Positions 22,376 through 31,856 of a DNA stretch of 64,000 nucleotides are shown here, one piece after another. The position numbers and the translations under genes were made by a program. Below the pieces are notes generated by a model. That model made no database searches, was not told the origin of the DNA, and saw nothing but the letters and a program-made list of their open reading frames with translations. Each line of letters starts with the position of its first letter. The first letter of the stretch is position 1. The stretch is taken from the NCBI GenBank assembly GCA_947498785.1, contig CANMLS010000003.1, forward strand, positions 1-64,000. The letters run 5' to 3'. The DNA comes from an uncultured Aquimarina sp. Lineage in GTDB: Bacteria > Bacteroidota > Bacteroidia > Flavobacteriales > Flavobacteriaceae.

Positions 22376-22397
22376 TCGTATTTTTTTGACCAAAACA

Positions 22398-22605
22398 TAG
22401 ACGACTGGTCAATTATTTAATATTAATCAATCCTAATTTATAATATGAAGCAAAATTTAGTACATCAAAAAAACAATTGAACCATAGATGACCGGTCAAG
22501 TATTTAAATTTTTCTTTCGCACCGTGTCCAATTATTAATTTTTTATTCGTCTACATATAAAACTCGCATCACGTCTTCTTTATTTAGATACAAGTCGACT
22601 GGTCA
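22398..22605 (+). promoter_or_regulatory. Cluster of three TetR operator-like motifs before the MMPL gene
   Basis: The copies are TAGACGACTGGTCA (22398-22411), TAGATGACCGGTCA (22485-22498) and AAGTCGACTGGTCA (22592-22605). Each contains a GAC...GGTC half-palindrome; the middle one holds the perfect palindrome TGACCGGTCA. The last copy ends 15 bases before the MMPL start codon. They match the copy inside the tetR promoter. No good TAnnTTTG box was found in this interval, so the promoter is unassigned. Confidence 0.6.
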
Positions 22606-22620
22606 ACTAATCATAAAAAA

Positions 22621-25005
22621 ATGAATGCACTTAAAAAAGCCAGCAACGCAACAAATACGTTTGCAAAAAAATGGGCTGAATTTGTTATCAAATTTAAATG
22701 GCCTGTATTAATTACAACATTGATCTTGGTTTTAGGACTAGGTTCACAAGGTAATATGGAATTTGACGGAGATTATCACGTGTTTTTTAGTGAATCTAAT
22801 CCTGAATTAGAAGCTTTTGATGCTTTACAGGAGAAGTACACCAAAGATGATAATATTGTTATTGTTTTATCTCCTTCAAATGGTGACATATTTACCAAAG
22901 AAAACCTTATTGCGATTGAGGAACTCACCGCAGAAGCCTGGAATACTCCTTACTCTTCCAGAGTAGATGCTGTAACTAATTTTCAGCATACAAGCGCACA
23001 AGGAGATGATCTCTATGTAGATGATTTATCTTATGAATCTGCATCTAAAACAGATACAGAAATCAAAAGTATTAAAGAAAAAGCATTAAAAGAACCTTTA
23101 CTAGTAAATCGTATTTTAAATGAAAAAGGTAGTGTTACTGCAATTAATGTTACTGTTAGACTACCTGGGGAAGATAGTGCAAAAGAAATTCCTGAAGTAA
23201 CGGCTTTCATTCGTAGTGCTATTTCAAATTTTAAGGAGAAATATCCAAGTTTCCAGGTACATTCTTCAGGTTTAGTACCTCTTAATACAGCTTTCTTCGA
23301 ATCTTCTATGAGAGATATGATGTTAACTATGATTATGCTAATTATTGTAATCATTACTACATTGATTCTTACCAGAAACTTTTTTAGCACCTTAGCTACT
23401 TTAGTTGTTGTATTATTCTCTATTATGAGCGCCATAGGGTTTGTAGGTATTATGGGTATTAAACTCACTCCTCCTTCTTCTGTATTTCCAACTATGATAT
23501 TAACTCTTGCTGTAGCAGATAGTATTCATATATTGATTACTATGCTTCAGAAAATGCGTAAAGACGGGTATACAAAAAAAGAAGCTTTGGTTGAATCAAT
23601 ACGTCTTAATTTTATGCCAGTTTTTATTACAAGTTTGACAACTGTTATTGGATTTCTAACTATGAATTTTGGGGATGTACCTCCATTTTGGGATCTGGGA
23701 AATATCACAGCATTCGGAATGACAATGGCATTTATTTTCTCTACTACTGCACTACCAGCAATAATGGCCATTTTACCTGTAAAAGTCAAAGAGAAAAAAG
23801 AAACAACCAAAACAGAAAAATTAGGATGGTACACTAACCTCGGTCTTTTTGTGGTCAAACAACCAAGAAAACTTACTTTAATTTCAATAGCTATTATCAG
23901 CGGGCTCACCTTTTTGGCTACAAAGAATCAATTTAATGATGAATTCATCAATTATTTTGACGAAACCGTACCGTTTAGAACTGATACCGATTATATCAGT
24001 AAAAACCTGACTGGAATATACAATGTTGAATTTTCTGTGGGAAGCGGTGAAAGTGGAGGAATTAATAACCCTAAATATCTCAAAAAACTAAATGAATTTG
24101 AGAACTGGTTATATGAACAACCAGAAGTTATTCATATTAATGCCTTTAGCGAGGTAGCCAGAAGAGTAAATAGATCTATGCACGGCGATAATGAAGCTTA
24201 CTATAATATCCCCAATAGTAGAGAAGAAGCCGCTCAATATTTATTACTATATGAGCTTTCTCTGCCTTTTGGATTAGATCTAAACAATCAAATTAATGTA
24301 GATAAGTCTGAAACACGAGTAACAGCAACCATCAAAAATGTTTCAAGTTCAGAAATGATTGCGTTTTCAAAACGAGCAGAAAATTGGTTGAAAAATAATA
24401 CTCCAGAACCTATGCACACTATTGGTGTAAGCCCAACACTTATGTTTTCAAAACTAGGATTTCGCCAAGCCGATAGTATGTTTAAAGGAAACATCATTGC
24501 TTTAATCCTGATTTCTTTAGTATTAATGTTTGCTTTAAGAAACTTTAAGCTGGGGCTTTTAAGTATTATCCCGAATGTGACTCCTGTCTTGGTTGGGTTT
24601 GGTTTTTGGGCTATGTACAAAGCACAAATTAATACTGGTATGGTTATCGTTTTTGGTATGACTCTAGGAATTATAGTAGACGATACAGTTCATTTTATGA
24701 GTAAGTTTCTTAGAGCTCGAAGAGAACTAGGCTATGATTCTAAACAAGCTGTAATTTATGCCTTTGAAACCGTAGGTAAGGCACTGGTAACAACAACTAT
24801 AGTTCTTTTGGCTGGGTTTGCAGTATTATCTACCTCATCATTTGCTTTAAATAGTTATATGGCACGAATCACAGTTATCATTATTCTTGCTGCACTGATT
24901 ATCGATTTTATATTACTCCCCTCACTACTTATTCTTGTGAGTAAAAAAAATGAAGCCAAAGCTCCTGTACAGGAACTAGAACCACAAATACAACTTGATA
25001 AATAA
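22621..25005 (+). CDS. MMPL/RND-superfamily lipid exporter-like permease
   Basis: A 794-aa inner-membrane protein with the duplicated RND layout: one helix, a periplasmic domain (residues 60-220), six helices with a sterol-sensing-like region (residues 225-395), then the same again (helix near 416, domain, six helices 620-780). TLAVADSIHILITMLQKMRKDG and GITVDDTVHF-like GIIVDDTVHFMSKFLRARRE hold the aspartates of the proton relay. At 794 aa it is shorter than AcrB-type pumps and fits the MMPL/HpnN group that moves lipids or hydrophobic compounds to the outer membrane. It heads an operon with LolA-like and barrel proteins. Confidence 0.85.
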   Translation: MNALKKASNATNTFAKKWAEFVIKFKWPVLITTLILVLGLGSQGNMEFDGDYHVFFSESNPELEAFDALQEKYTKDDNIVIVLSPSNGDIFTKENLIAIEELTAEAWNTPYSSRVDAVTNFQHTSAQGDDLYVDDLSYESASKTDTEIKSIKEKALKEPLLVNRILNEKGSVTAINVTVRLPGEDSAKEIPEVTAFIRSAISNFKEKYPSFQVHSSGLVPLNTAFFESSMRDMMLTMIMLIIVIITTLILTRNFFSTLATLVVVLFSIMSAIGFVGIMGIKLTPPSSVFPTMILTLAVADSIHILITMLQKMRKDGYTKKEALVESIRLNFMPVFITSLTTVIGFLTMNFGDVPPFWDLGNITAFGMTMAFIFSTTALPAIMAILPVKVKEKKETTKTEKLGWYTNLGLFVVKQPRKLTLISIAIISGLTFLATKNQFNDEFINYFDETVPFRTDTDYISKNLTGIYNVEFSVGSGESGGINNPKYLKKLNEFENWLYEQPEVIHINAFSEVARRVNRSMHGDNEAYYNIPNSREEAAQYLLLYELSLPFGLDLNNQINVDKSETRVTATIKNVSSSEMIAFSKRAENWLKNNTPEPMHTIGVSPTLMFSKLGFRQADSMFKGNIIALILISLVLMFALRNFKLGLLSIIPNVTPVLVGFGFWAMYKAQINTGMVIVFGMTLGIIVDDTVHFMSKFLRARRELGYDSKQAVIYAFETVGKALVTTTIVLLAGFAVLSTSSFALNSYMARITVIIILAALIIDFILLPSLLILVSKKNEAKAPVQELEPQIQLDK

Positions 25006-25025
25006 TATATTAAAAATTAAAAACA

Positions 25026-25799
25026 ATGAAAAAGCTAATTTTTATAGTAATAGCATTAGTAGTAATAACCAATTTAAACGCTCAAAATGCTGCAGAACGA
25101 GGATTACAAGTCGCTAAATCAGCTGATAAAGCCGATCAAGGATTCAATAGCTCAATTGTAAACCTAAAAATGACCCTTAAAAATAAAAATGGGCAAACTA
25201 GTGAACGGTTATTAATAACAAGAACTTTAGAACAAACAGAAGATGGGGATAAATCTTTAATCGTTTTTAATAGTCCAAAAGATGTTAAAGGTACTTCTAC
25301 CCTAACCTTCACTCATAAAGTTGGATCAGATGATCAATGGTTGTTTCTCCCATCTATTAAAAGAGTAAAAAGAATCTCTTCTAATAACAAATCAGGCCCT
25401 TTTGTCGGAAGTGAATTTGCTTATGAAGACCTTTCTTCTCAAGAAGTTGAAAAATACACCTATACATTTTTAGAGGAAAAAGGAAATCTTCTGATTGTAG
25501 AACAAAATCCCGTTGATCCAAAATCTGGTTATACCAGACGTCTGGCAACTTATAACAAAGAAAAAGGGTATCGTTTTGAAAAAGTGGAATTCTACGATCG
25601 AAAAAATTCATTATTAAAAACGCTCACATACAGTGATTATAAACTGTATAAAGGAAAATTTTGGAGAGCACTAACATTGCATATGGTGAATCATCAAAGT
25701 AAGAAAGAAACTGTTTTAAAATTTGGCGAATATAATTTTGAAGCAAAACTTGCCGAAGAGGATTTCACTCAGGTAGCGCTTCAGCGTGCTGGACAGTAA
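25026..25799 (+). CDS. Outer membrane lipoprotein-sorting (LolA-like) protein
   Basis: A 257-aa periplasmic protein with a signal peptide (residues 1-19, ending NLNAQ). The mature part matches the LolA-like family found beside RND/MMPL permeases: SLIVFNSPKDVKGTSTLTFTHK, DDQWLFLPSIKRVKRISSNNKSGPFVGSEFAYEDLS and GYTRRLATYNKEKGYRFEKVEFYD. In this family a half-barrel carries a hydrophobic ligand through the periplasm. It lies 20 bases after the permease gene in the same operon. Confidence 0.85.
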   Translation: MKKLIFIVIALVVITNLNAQNAAERGLQVAKSADKADQGFNSSIVNLKMTLKNKNGQTSERLLITRTLEQTEDGDKSLIVFNSPKDVKGTSTLTFTHKVGSDDQWLFLPSIKRVKRISSNNKSGPFVGSEFAYEDLSSQEVEKYTYTFLEEKGNLLIVEQNPVDPKSGYTRRLATYNKEKGYRFEKVEFYDRKNSLLKTLTYSDYKLYKGKFWRALTLHMVNHQSKKETVLKFGEYNFEAKLAEEDFTQVALQRAGQ

Positions 25800-25811
25800 A
25801 TATATATCATC

Positions 25812-26174
25812 ATGGAATACACAAGGTTAAGTTTATTATACTCTATAGCAGTTCTTTGGATTAGTGGATTGTTATTGTTAATAAAACCAAGCCTTGTGTT
25901 CTCCTTTTTAAATAGTAGTATAACATATCCGCTAGAATTGACTAACGTATTGGGAATACTATTCATAGTAATAGGATCCTTTACAACTCTAATTTTTAAG
26001 TATAAAGTAGAAAAGATTTACAAATGGACGATCTTGATTCGTATCTTTTTTAGTTTATGTTCATTAGGATTATACTTTGTATATCAAAATTCTTTCTTCG
26101 TTACTCTACTTTTTATCATTCTTATCGGAGTATTGATTACAGTATTTGGTCTTGTCAAAGACCAGAAAATATAA
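25812..26174 (+). CDS. Small four-helix membrane protein of unknown function
   Basis: A 120-aa protein with four hydrophobic helices (about residues 6-26, 37-58, 68-88, 92-114) and no polar domain. I do not recognise a family. It lies 12 bases after the LolA-like gene and 9 bases before the barrel gene, so it belongs to the export operon. Confidence 0.7.
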   Translation: MEYTRLSLLYSIAVLWISGLLLLIKPSLVFSFLNSSITYPLELTNVLGILFIVIGSFTTLIFKYKVEKIYKWTILIRIFFSLCSLGLYFVYQNSFFVTLLFIILIGVLITVFGLVKDQKI

Positions 26175-26183
26175 AAATAGTAT

Positions 26184-27389
26184 ATGAAAATTAAATATAT
26201 TTATTACCTACTCCTGTTACCAGGAGTATTTACTACATACGCTCAAAACAAAGAGATAAAAAAAGTAAATCACGATTTTGAGTTAGAATTAGAAAGTGAA
26301 TACCGATATTTTTATGATGATGCTCTTTTTGAAAATCAGAAAGATCATTTCCCTTCTTTTGCGATACGTCCAGAATACGCTATTTATTGGAACAAAGGTT
26401 ATGAAAGTATCAATTTTAAAGGTTTTTTCAGACTCGATGTTGATGATGAGCGTACCCATTGGGATATACGAGAATTATATTATCAAAAAGCCAAAAACAA
26501 TTGGGAATTCAGTCTTGGACTCAAAAAGGTGTATTGGGGTGTAACCGAAAGCAACCATCTTGTAGATATCATTAACCAAACTGATGCAGTCGAAACTTTT
26601 GATGGTGAAGAAAAACTCGGACAGCCTATGGCACAATTTACCTGGATTACTCAACAATTAGGAACTTTTGATTTCTTTTATCTCCCCTATCACCGTAAAC
26701 GTACTTTTGCCGGTGAAAAAGGAAGATTACGTTTTCCTGTAGTTATTGACAAAGAGGATTTGCAATATGAAAGTAGTGCAGAAGAATGGCGTCAGGATAT
26801 TGCATTTAGATGGAAGCATTATTTTGATATTGTAGATATTGGAGTATCACACTTTTACGGTACAGGTCGAGAACCTCTTTTTGATTTTGATGCTACAGGA
26901 AATATTAATGCCTTTTATCCTGTCATTAACCAAACTGGTTTAGAGTTACAGATTACTCATGATGCTTTTCTCTGGAAACTAGAATCTATTTATCGTAATG
27001 CAGATGCTCAGGATTTCTTTGCCTTGGTTGCTGGTCTGGAATATACGTTTTCTAATATTGATGGAAATGGCCTGGATATAGGATTATTAGGAGAGTATTT
27101 GTATGATGAACGCGATGAACTTGCTTTAAATGCATTGCAAAATGATTTATTTTTGGGAAGTCGAATAGCTTTTAATGACACTCAAGATACTTCAATCTTA
27201 ATTGGAGGTATTACAGATCTAGAGTCTGATAGTACCATATTCAGTCTAGAAGCTTCTCGACGTTTTGGGAGCAGTTGGACTGCCGAGATAGAAGCCAGAG
27301 TATTTAATCAAATTGATCAAAACGAATTTATTTTATCCAATTTTAGAGAAGATAGTTTTTTTAGAATTTCTATTTCAAAATACTTTTAA
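26184..27389 (+). CDS. Outer-membrane beta-barrel protein of the export operon
   Basis: A 401-aa protein with a signal peptide (residues 1-20, ending TYAQ) and a C-terminal strand ending FFRISISKYF, where the terminal phenylalanine is typical for barrel insertion. The body alternates amphipathic strands (WEFSLGLKKVYWGVTESNHLVDIINQTDAVE). In proteobacteria such MMPL/LolA-like operons carry a DUF1302-type outer-membrane protein; this one may be the equivalent, by position and the YWGVTESNHLVDI-like segment. It probably receives the lipid-like cargo at the outer membrane. Confidence 0.65.
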   Translation: MKIKYIYYLLLLPGVFTTYAQNKEIKKVNHDFELELESEYRYFYDDALFENQKDHFPSFAIRPEYAIYWNKGYESINFKGFFRLDVDDERTHWDIRELYYQKAKNNWEFSLGLKKVYWGVTESNHLVDIINQTDAVETFDGEEKLGQPMAQFTWITQQLGTFDFFYLPYHRKRTFAGEKGRLRFPVVIDKEDLQYESSAEEWRQDIAFRWKHYFDIVDIGVSHFYGTGREPLFDFDATGNINAFYPVINQTGLELQITHDAFLWKLESIYRNADAQDFFALVAGLEYTFSNIDGNGLDIGLLGEYLYDERDELALNALQNDLFLGSRIAFNDTQDTSILIGGITDLESDSTIFSLEASRRFGSSWTAEIEARVFNQIDQNEFILSNFREDSFFRISISKYF

Positions 27390-27416
27390 AACTATTTCTA
27401 TATAAAATGAATTAAA

Positions 27417-28826
27417 TTATAAGTTTTCTGGATTTACAGCCAGGCTATTAAACAGCTTGGCTTTTGTGGTAAAAAACTTATTCTGTACTTCTATTTCCTT
27501 AAGTTTTGCTTCGATAAGGCTTTTTTCTCTAGAATTAATCAGAAACAGTGAGCTTTCTCCAAAACTAAATTTACGCTCTTCTGCAGCAAGTAAAGTATTA
27601 TAGTCTCTAACTATATTTTCTATAAGCTCATTTTGACTAATAAAGGATTCTAACTCTGCGAATATTGCCATTACCTTGTTCTTAATCTGTAATTGTGTTG
27701 TTTCTAATTCGAATCTAGCATCTTGTACTTTATATTTTGCTAATTTTAAATCTCCTCGTTCTTTTCTTAAAAAAAGAGGAAAACTAAAACTAACACTTCC
27801 TTTATATTCTGCAGTATTAAAAGATCGTGCTGTTTCTGGTGTTTCTGTTAAAAAATTATATTCGAGATCAATTTTTGGCAACAACTTATTTGCTTTCAAC
27901 TTTCTATCTACTTCTAACCCTTCAATTTTATATGCTAAAGATTTAAGTTTAGGATGATTCTCCAGAGTAAAACTGCTCAATGGAGTTCCTGCTATTTCTA
28001 ATGTACTATCAATAACTTCTTCCACTTTTTGATCTGGTATCACATTAGATTGCAATTCTATTGGTACATTATCTTCTAACCATAAAAAATTGGATAGTGC
28101 TAAAGATGATTTTATGAATTTCACTTTGGCTTGTTCAAGACTCAATCTTCTATTTTGAAAAGCAATCTTAGCTTCTGTAGTATCAATAGCTGCTTTATCG
28201 CCTGCCAAAGCACTTTTTTTCACACCATCAAAGCGAAGTTTAGCATTCTGTACAAAATCATTGTAAATCTCTTTTTCCTTATATGCTCTTAACCAATCAA
28301 AATAAGCTAAAGAAGCATCATACAAAACTTGATTTACCAATAAGTCTTTGTTTGCCTTTGTTTGTTCTCTAAAAAATTTGGCCTTATGTAAAGTTGCCAT
28401 TCTATCATTAATCAATAAACCTCGTGCAATAGGAATGGAAACACCTGCACTAAAAAGTCCATCATTAGGAACAGAATTTTGAGGATTCAAAAAGTCTCCA
28501 TCATTTTGTTCAAAACCTCCTTTGAACTCTATTCCATACCAAGTTGGAATCTTAAAAGTGGCATTTAATAGGTCATAATACTCTGTTCCTTTAAATTTTT
28601 TTCTATCATAATCTACTTCCATTTTAGGATCAAACCCTCCGCGAGCCTTCATAAGATTAGCTTGTCCGATATCTATATTTAACTCTGCTTGTTTGGTTAT
28701 TGGGTGATATTTTTTCACATATCCCAGATATTCTTTAAAATTAAGAATAATAGTATCGGTTTTTATTTCTTGAGAAAAGAGTGATGAAACCAAAAAAAGT
28801 AGAGAATATAATAAATAGTTCCTCAT
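27417..28826 (-). CDS. TolC-family outer-membrane channel
   Basis: A 469-aa protein with a signal peptide (MRNYLLYSLLFLVSSLFSQ) and two outer-membrane efflux protein repeats. YLGYVKKYHPITKQAELNIDIGQANLMKARGGFDPKMEVDYDRK is the first, and NHPKLKSLAYKIEGLEVDRKLKANKLLPKIDLEYNF is the second. It forms the trimeric channel of a tripartite exporter. It is the last gene of the TetR-ABC-HlyD-TolC operon, 1 base after HlyD. Confidence 0.9.
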   Translation of the reverse strand: MRNYLLYSLLFLVSSLFSQEIKTDTIILNFKEYLGYVKKYHPITKQAELNIDIGQANLMKARGGFDPKMEVDYDRKKFKGTEYYDLLNATFKIPTWYGIEFKGGFEQNDGDFLNPQNSVPNDGLFSAGVSIPIARGLLINDRMATLHKAKFFREQTKANKDLLVNQVLYDASLAYFDWLRAYKEKEIYNDFVQNAKLRFDGVKKSALAGDKAAIDTTEAKIAFQNRRLSLEQAKVKFIKSSLALSNFLWLEDNVPIELQSNVIPDQKVEEVIDSTLEIAGTPLSSFTLENHPKLKSLAYKIEGLEVDRKLKANKLLPKIDLEYNFLTETPETARSFNTAEYKGSVSFSFPLFLRKERGDLKLAKYKVQDARFELETTQLQIKNKVMAIFAELESFISQNELIENIVRDYNTLLAAEERKFSFGESSLFLINSREKSLIEAKLKEIEVQNKFFTTKAKLFNSLAVNPENL

Positions 28827-28827
28827 T

Positions 28828-30195
28828 TTATTTTTTTTCAGAGATTACTTTTTCTCCATCAGGTTGATAATAATTTGGCGGAAAACCATTTAGTTTACGC
28901 CATAATTCAAACCAAATAGGCACATCTTCAAGTAATGCAAGTGTTTTAGCACCAGAACCAACCTGTATTTTTGGCCACTCATGATCATCTTGATCAGGAG
29001 CAATTAGAATTCTATATTTTCCGTTTTTGCTAATAAAAGTTTCGATAGCAACAATCTTTCCTCCATAAGTACCGTAAGAAACATTAGGCCATCCACTAAA
29101 AATAATTGCAGGCCAACCATCAAATCGTATACGTATCTTTTCCCCCAAATGAATTAAAGGAAGGTCTATAGGTTTTACATATGTTTCTACTGCCAAATCA
29201 TATTGAGAAGGCATTATATTCACCAACTGATCCCCTTCTTTAAACGTTTCTCCTACTCCTGATCGCAATGTTTTATTAATAAAACCACTTTGAGGTGCTT
29301 TGATATAATGCATTTCGTTACGCATTTCATAATTGGTGTACTGATTTTCTAGTTTGGTCACTTGAGCTTCTGCATCAAACTGACTTGATTGTGCAGTAAA
29401 CCTATCACTTTGTGATTTTGAGATTTTATCAGTGTACTCTGCTTGAACCCGATTAATCTCTACTTGTGCATTAATTACTTCATTTTTACTAGCCAACAAT
29501 TTATTCTTTGTCGAAATCAGTTTTGCTTGTGTTTTCTGTAATTTCAATTTTTTTTCCTCTACATCGGTCAAAGCTTTTAACCCTTCTTCTTGTAATTGCA
29601 TAGTACGATTGTATTGACGTTCTGCGATGGTTATATTGGTTTTTTCAGCCTCTAAATCGATACTGTCACTTTGTACTTTTAGTTTTGATTGTAATAGTTT
29701 ATTCCTAGCCTGTTGTAATTTTAGGCTTCTTTCGTTAATTAAAGCCATTGCTTGACTCTTGAGTGCCTCAACCTTTTTCTGATAAGAAGACACTGCCATT
29801 GATTTTGACTTAATTTGTTGGCCAGTACGTGCTACTAGATTAGGATCAAAATATTCATTTTTTACTTCAGAAATAAATAAAATAGTATCACCTTTCTGCA
29901 CAAAATCTCCTTCTTGCACATACCATTTTTCTATCTTTCCGGGTATTGGTGATTGTATAGTTTGAGGACGTTGGTCGGGTTTTAATGTGGTTAAATAGCC
30001 ATCCCCAGAAATATTCTGAGTCCATGGAAGAAAGAGTACAACAAATGCAGATAACGCAAATATTTTTAGAAAGCGATTAAAATATTTATAGTGTCTTTTG
30101 TGAAAAACTTTCTGAATTGCACTATAATCAGAAAGATCAACTTTCTTATTTAATGTATTATGTGATATATTCAGCATAGTTATTTTATTTATCAC
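28828..30195 (-). CDS. HlyD-family membrane fusion protein
   Basis: A 455-aa adaptor. One transmembrane helix near residues 42-60 (IFALSAFVVLFLPW) is followed by a biotinyl/lipoyl-like half (IPGKIEKWYVQEGDFVQKGDTILFISE), a long coiled coil (residues 120-285), and the returning half (YIKAPQSGFINKTLRSGVGETFKEGDQLVNI). It connects the inner-membrane ABC protein to TolC. It overlaps the ABC gene by 11 bases. Confidence 0.9.
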   Translation of the reverse strand: MINKITMLNISHNTLNKKVDLSDYSAIQKVFHKRHYKYFNRFLKIFALSAFVVLFLPWTQNISGDGYLTTLKPDQRPQTIQSPIPGKIEKWYVQEGDFVQKGDTILFISEVKNEYFDPNLVARTGQQIKSKSMAVSSYQKKVEALKSQAMALINERSLKLQQARNKLLQSKLKVQSDSIDLEAEKTNITIAERQYNRTMQLQEEGLKALTDVEEKKLKLQKTQAKLISTKNKLLASKNEVINAQVEINRVQAEYTDKISKSQSDRFTAQSSQFDAEAQVTKLENQYTNYEMRNEMHYIKAPQSGFINKTLRSGVGETFKEGDQLVNIMPSQYDLAVETYVKPIDLPLIHLGEKIRIRFDGWPAIIFSGWPNVSYGTYGGKIVAIETFISKNGKYRILIAPDQDDHEWPKIQVGSGAKTLALLEDVPIWFELWRKLNGFPPNYYQPDGEKVISEKK

Positions 30196-31852
30196 TTATA
30201 ATTTTACCATTCTCGATATTGATCACTCTACCACATCTTTGCATCCATTTATCATTTTGACTGACTACGACCAAAGCCCAAGGATTTGAAGAGTCTGTAA
30301 GAAAATCCATAATCCTATTTACTTCCTGATCATCAAACTGATCTAATGGATCTTTTAAAATTAAAAGTTTAGGCTTTCCAACAATACTTCTAGCCAAAAC
30401 TATTTTTTTGGATATCGTATAAGACATCTGTTTTCCTTCTGGATACAATATGGTTTTTAGACCTTTGGGTTGTTCTTTTACAAATTGAGTAAGTCCTACT
30501 TTTTCAAGTGCCCAATAGACATCTTCAAAAGGGATATCAGCATCTCCAAAAGTGATGTTTTCTAGAATAGTTCCTTCAAAGGGGGATTCTTCAGTCAGAG
30601 ACTGTCCCAAATGTGCTCTATAGTAATTAAGGTTGATTCCACTAAGCTCGACATCATTTACATAAATACTTCCTACATTTGGTTCAATAAGTCCAGCTAT
30701 CAATCGTAATAAGGTTGATTTTCCAGATCCGTTGGACCCTTGTACCAAAATAGTACAATTTTCACCTATTTTAAGTGAAATATCATCCAATATTTTTCTT
30801 TTCCCTTCTGGAGTAGCATAAGAAACATGATCCAATTCTACCGTGAATCCTTCATCTGTTCTAAAAGGTTTTTCACCTTCTTGTGGCTCTAAGTCTTTAT
30901 CTACTACTTGTCCTAATTTCTCTAACGAGGTTAATACATCATAGAAGGATTCGAGTCCAGTAATTAATTTTTCTACAGAAGCAATAACCAATACAATAAT
31001 AATTTCTGCAGCGACAAATTGTCCTATATTCATTTCTTGGTTGAGAACCAGAATACCTCCTATAAGAAGAAGTCCTGCTGTTACCAAAACTTTAAAACCA
31101 ATCATTTGAATAAATTGAATCACTAGGACTTTAAAATGACTTTCTCTTTCTGAAAGATATTCTGACACCAATGTATCGTTTTTTTGTAATGCAAGATTTG
31201 TTTTTCCAGAAAGCTTAAAACTTACAATCGACCTCGCTATTTCTTGTATCCAATGTGCAACTTTGTATTTGCTTTTAGACTCCCTTAAACTCGTTTCTAA
31301 ACCACGCTTAGCAGTATATTTAAAAACAACATATACCAAAAGCAACAGTAACAGCCCATAAATGATAAAAAATGGATGATAAAACGAAAGCAATGTTAAA
31401 CCAAAAAGTATCTGTAAAAGTGCTGCAGGAAAATCCACTAATATTTTTGCTAACCCTTTCTGAGTTGTTAACGTATCAAAAAAACGATTAGCTAACTCTG
31501 GCGGATAGTAATTGCGTAGTTCGCTCATTTTAATTTTTGGAAAACGATATGCAAATTCGAAAGATGCTCTTGTAAAGATTTTTTGTTGAACGTTTTCTAT
31601 AATTCGAATCTGCATTAGTTGTAATAACCCTACAAACAGGACACCAGTAGTTACCAGAATCACCAAGATAATCCATGAGGTGCTAATTTGTGCACCTTGT
31701 ACCAAGTTGATAATAGCCTGAATTCCTAAAGGAAGTGAAAGGTTAACTAATCCTGCAAATATTGCATAATAAAACGTCTGTAAAATATCTTTTTTGTCAA
31801 GCTTCAAAAGCCCTATAAGCCTTTGCCAAGCCGTCAAAACGTTTTTTGCCAT
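30185..31852 (-). CDS. ABC exporter subunit with a degenerate ATPase domain
   Basis: A 555-aa fusion of a six-helix membrane domain (residues 25-300) and a nucleotide-binding domain (335-555). Walker A is intact (GSNGSGKST, 372-380) and the Q-loop glutamine is present (417). The signature LSGGQ is replaced by MSYTI (476-480). Walker B reads LLILKDP, with Lys500 in place of the aspartate and Asp501 in place of the glutamate. The H-loop histidine is replaced (VVSQND). There is no C39 peptidase domain. ATP may be bound but normal hydrolysis is doubtful. The operon with HlyD and TolC makes it a type I secretion-like system with an unknown substrate. Confidence 0.85.
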   Translation of the reverse strand: MAKNVLTAWQRLIGLLKLDKKDILQTFYYAIFAGLVNLSLPLGIQAIINLVQGAQISTSWIILVILVTTGVLFVGLLQLMQIRIIENVQQKIFTRASFEFAYRFPKIKMSELRNYYPPELANRFFDTLTTQKGLAKILVDFPAALLQILFGLTLLSFYHPFFIIYGLLLLLLVYVVFKYTAKRGLETSLRESKSKYKVAHWIQEIARSIVSFKLSGKTNLALQKNDTLVSEYLSERESHFKVLVIQFIQMIGFKVLVTAGLLLIGGILVLNQEMNIGQFVAAEIIIVLVIASVEKLITGLESFYDVLTSLEKLGQVVDKDLEPQEGEKPFRTDEGFTVELDHVSYATPEGKRKILDDISLKIGENCTILVQGSNGSGKSTLLRLIAGLIEPNVGSIYVNDVELSGINLNYYRAHLGQSLTEESPFEGTILENITFGDADIPFEDVYWALEKVGLTQFVKEQPKGLKTILYPEGKQMSYTISKKIVLARSIVGKPKLLILKDPLDQFDDQEVNRIMDFLTDSSNPWALVVVSQNDKWMQRCGRVINIENGKIISDK

Positions 31853-31856
31853 AGAA

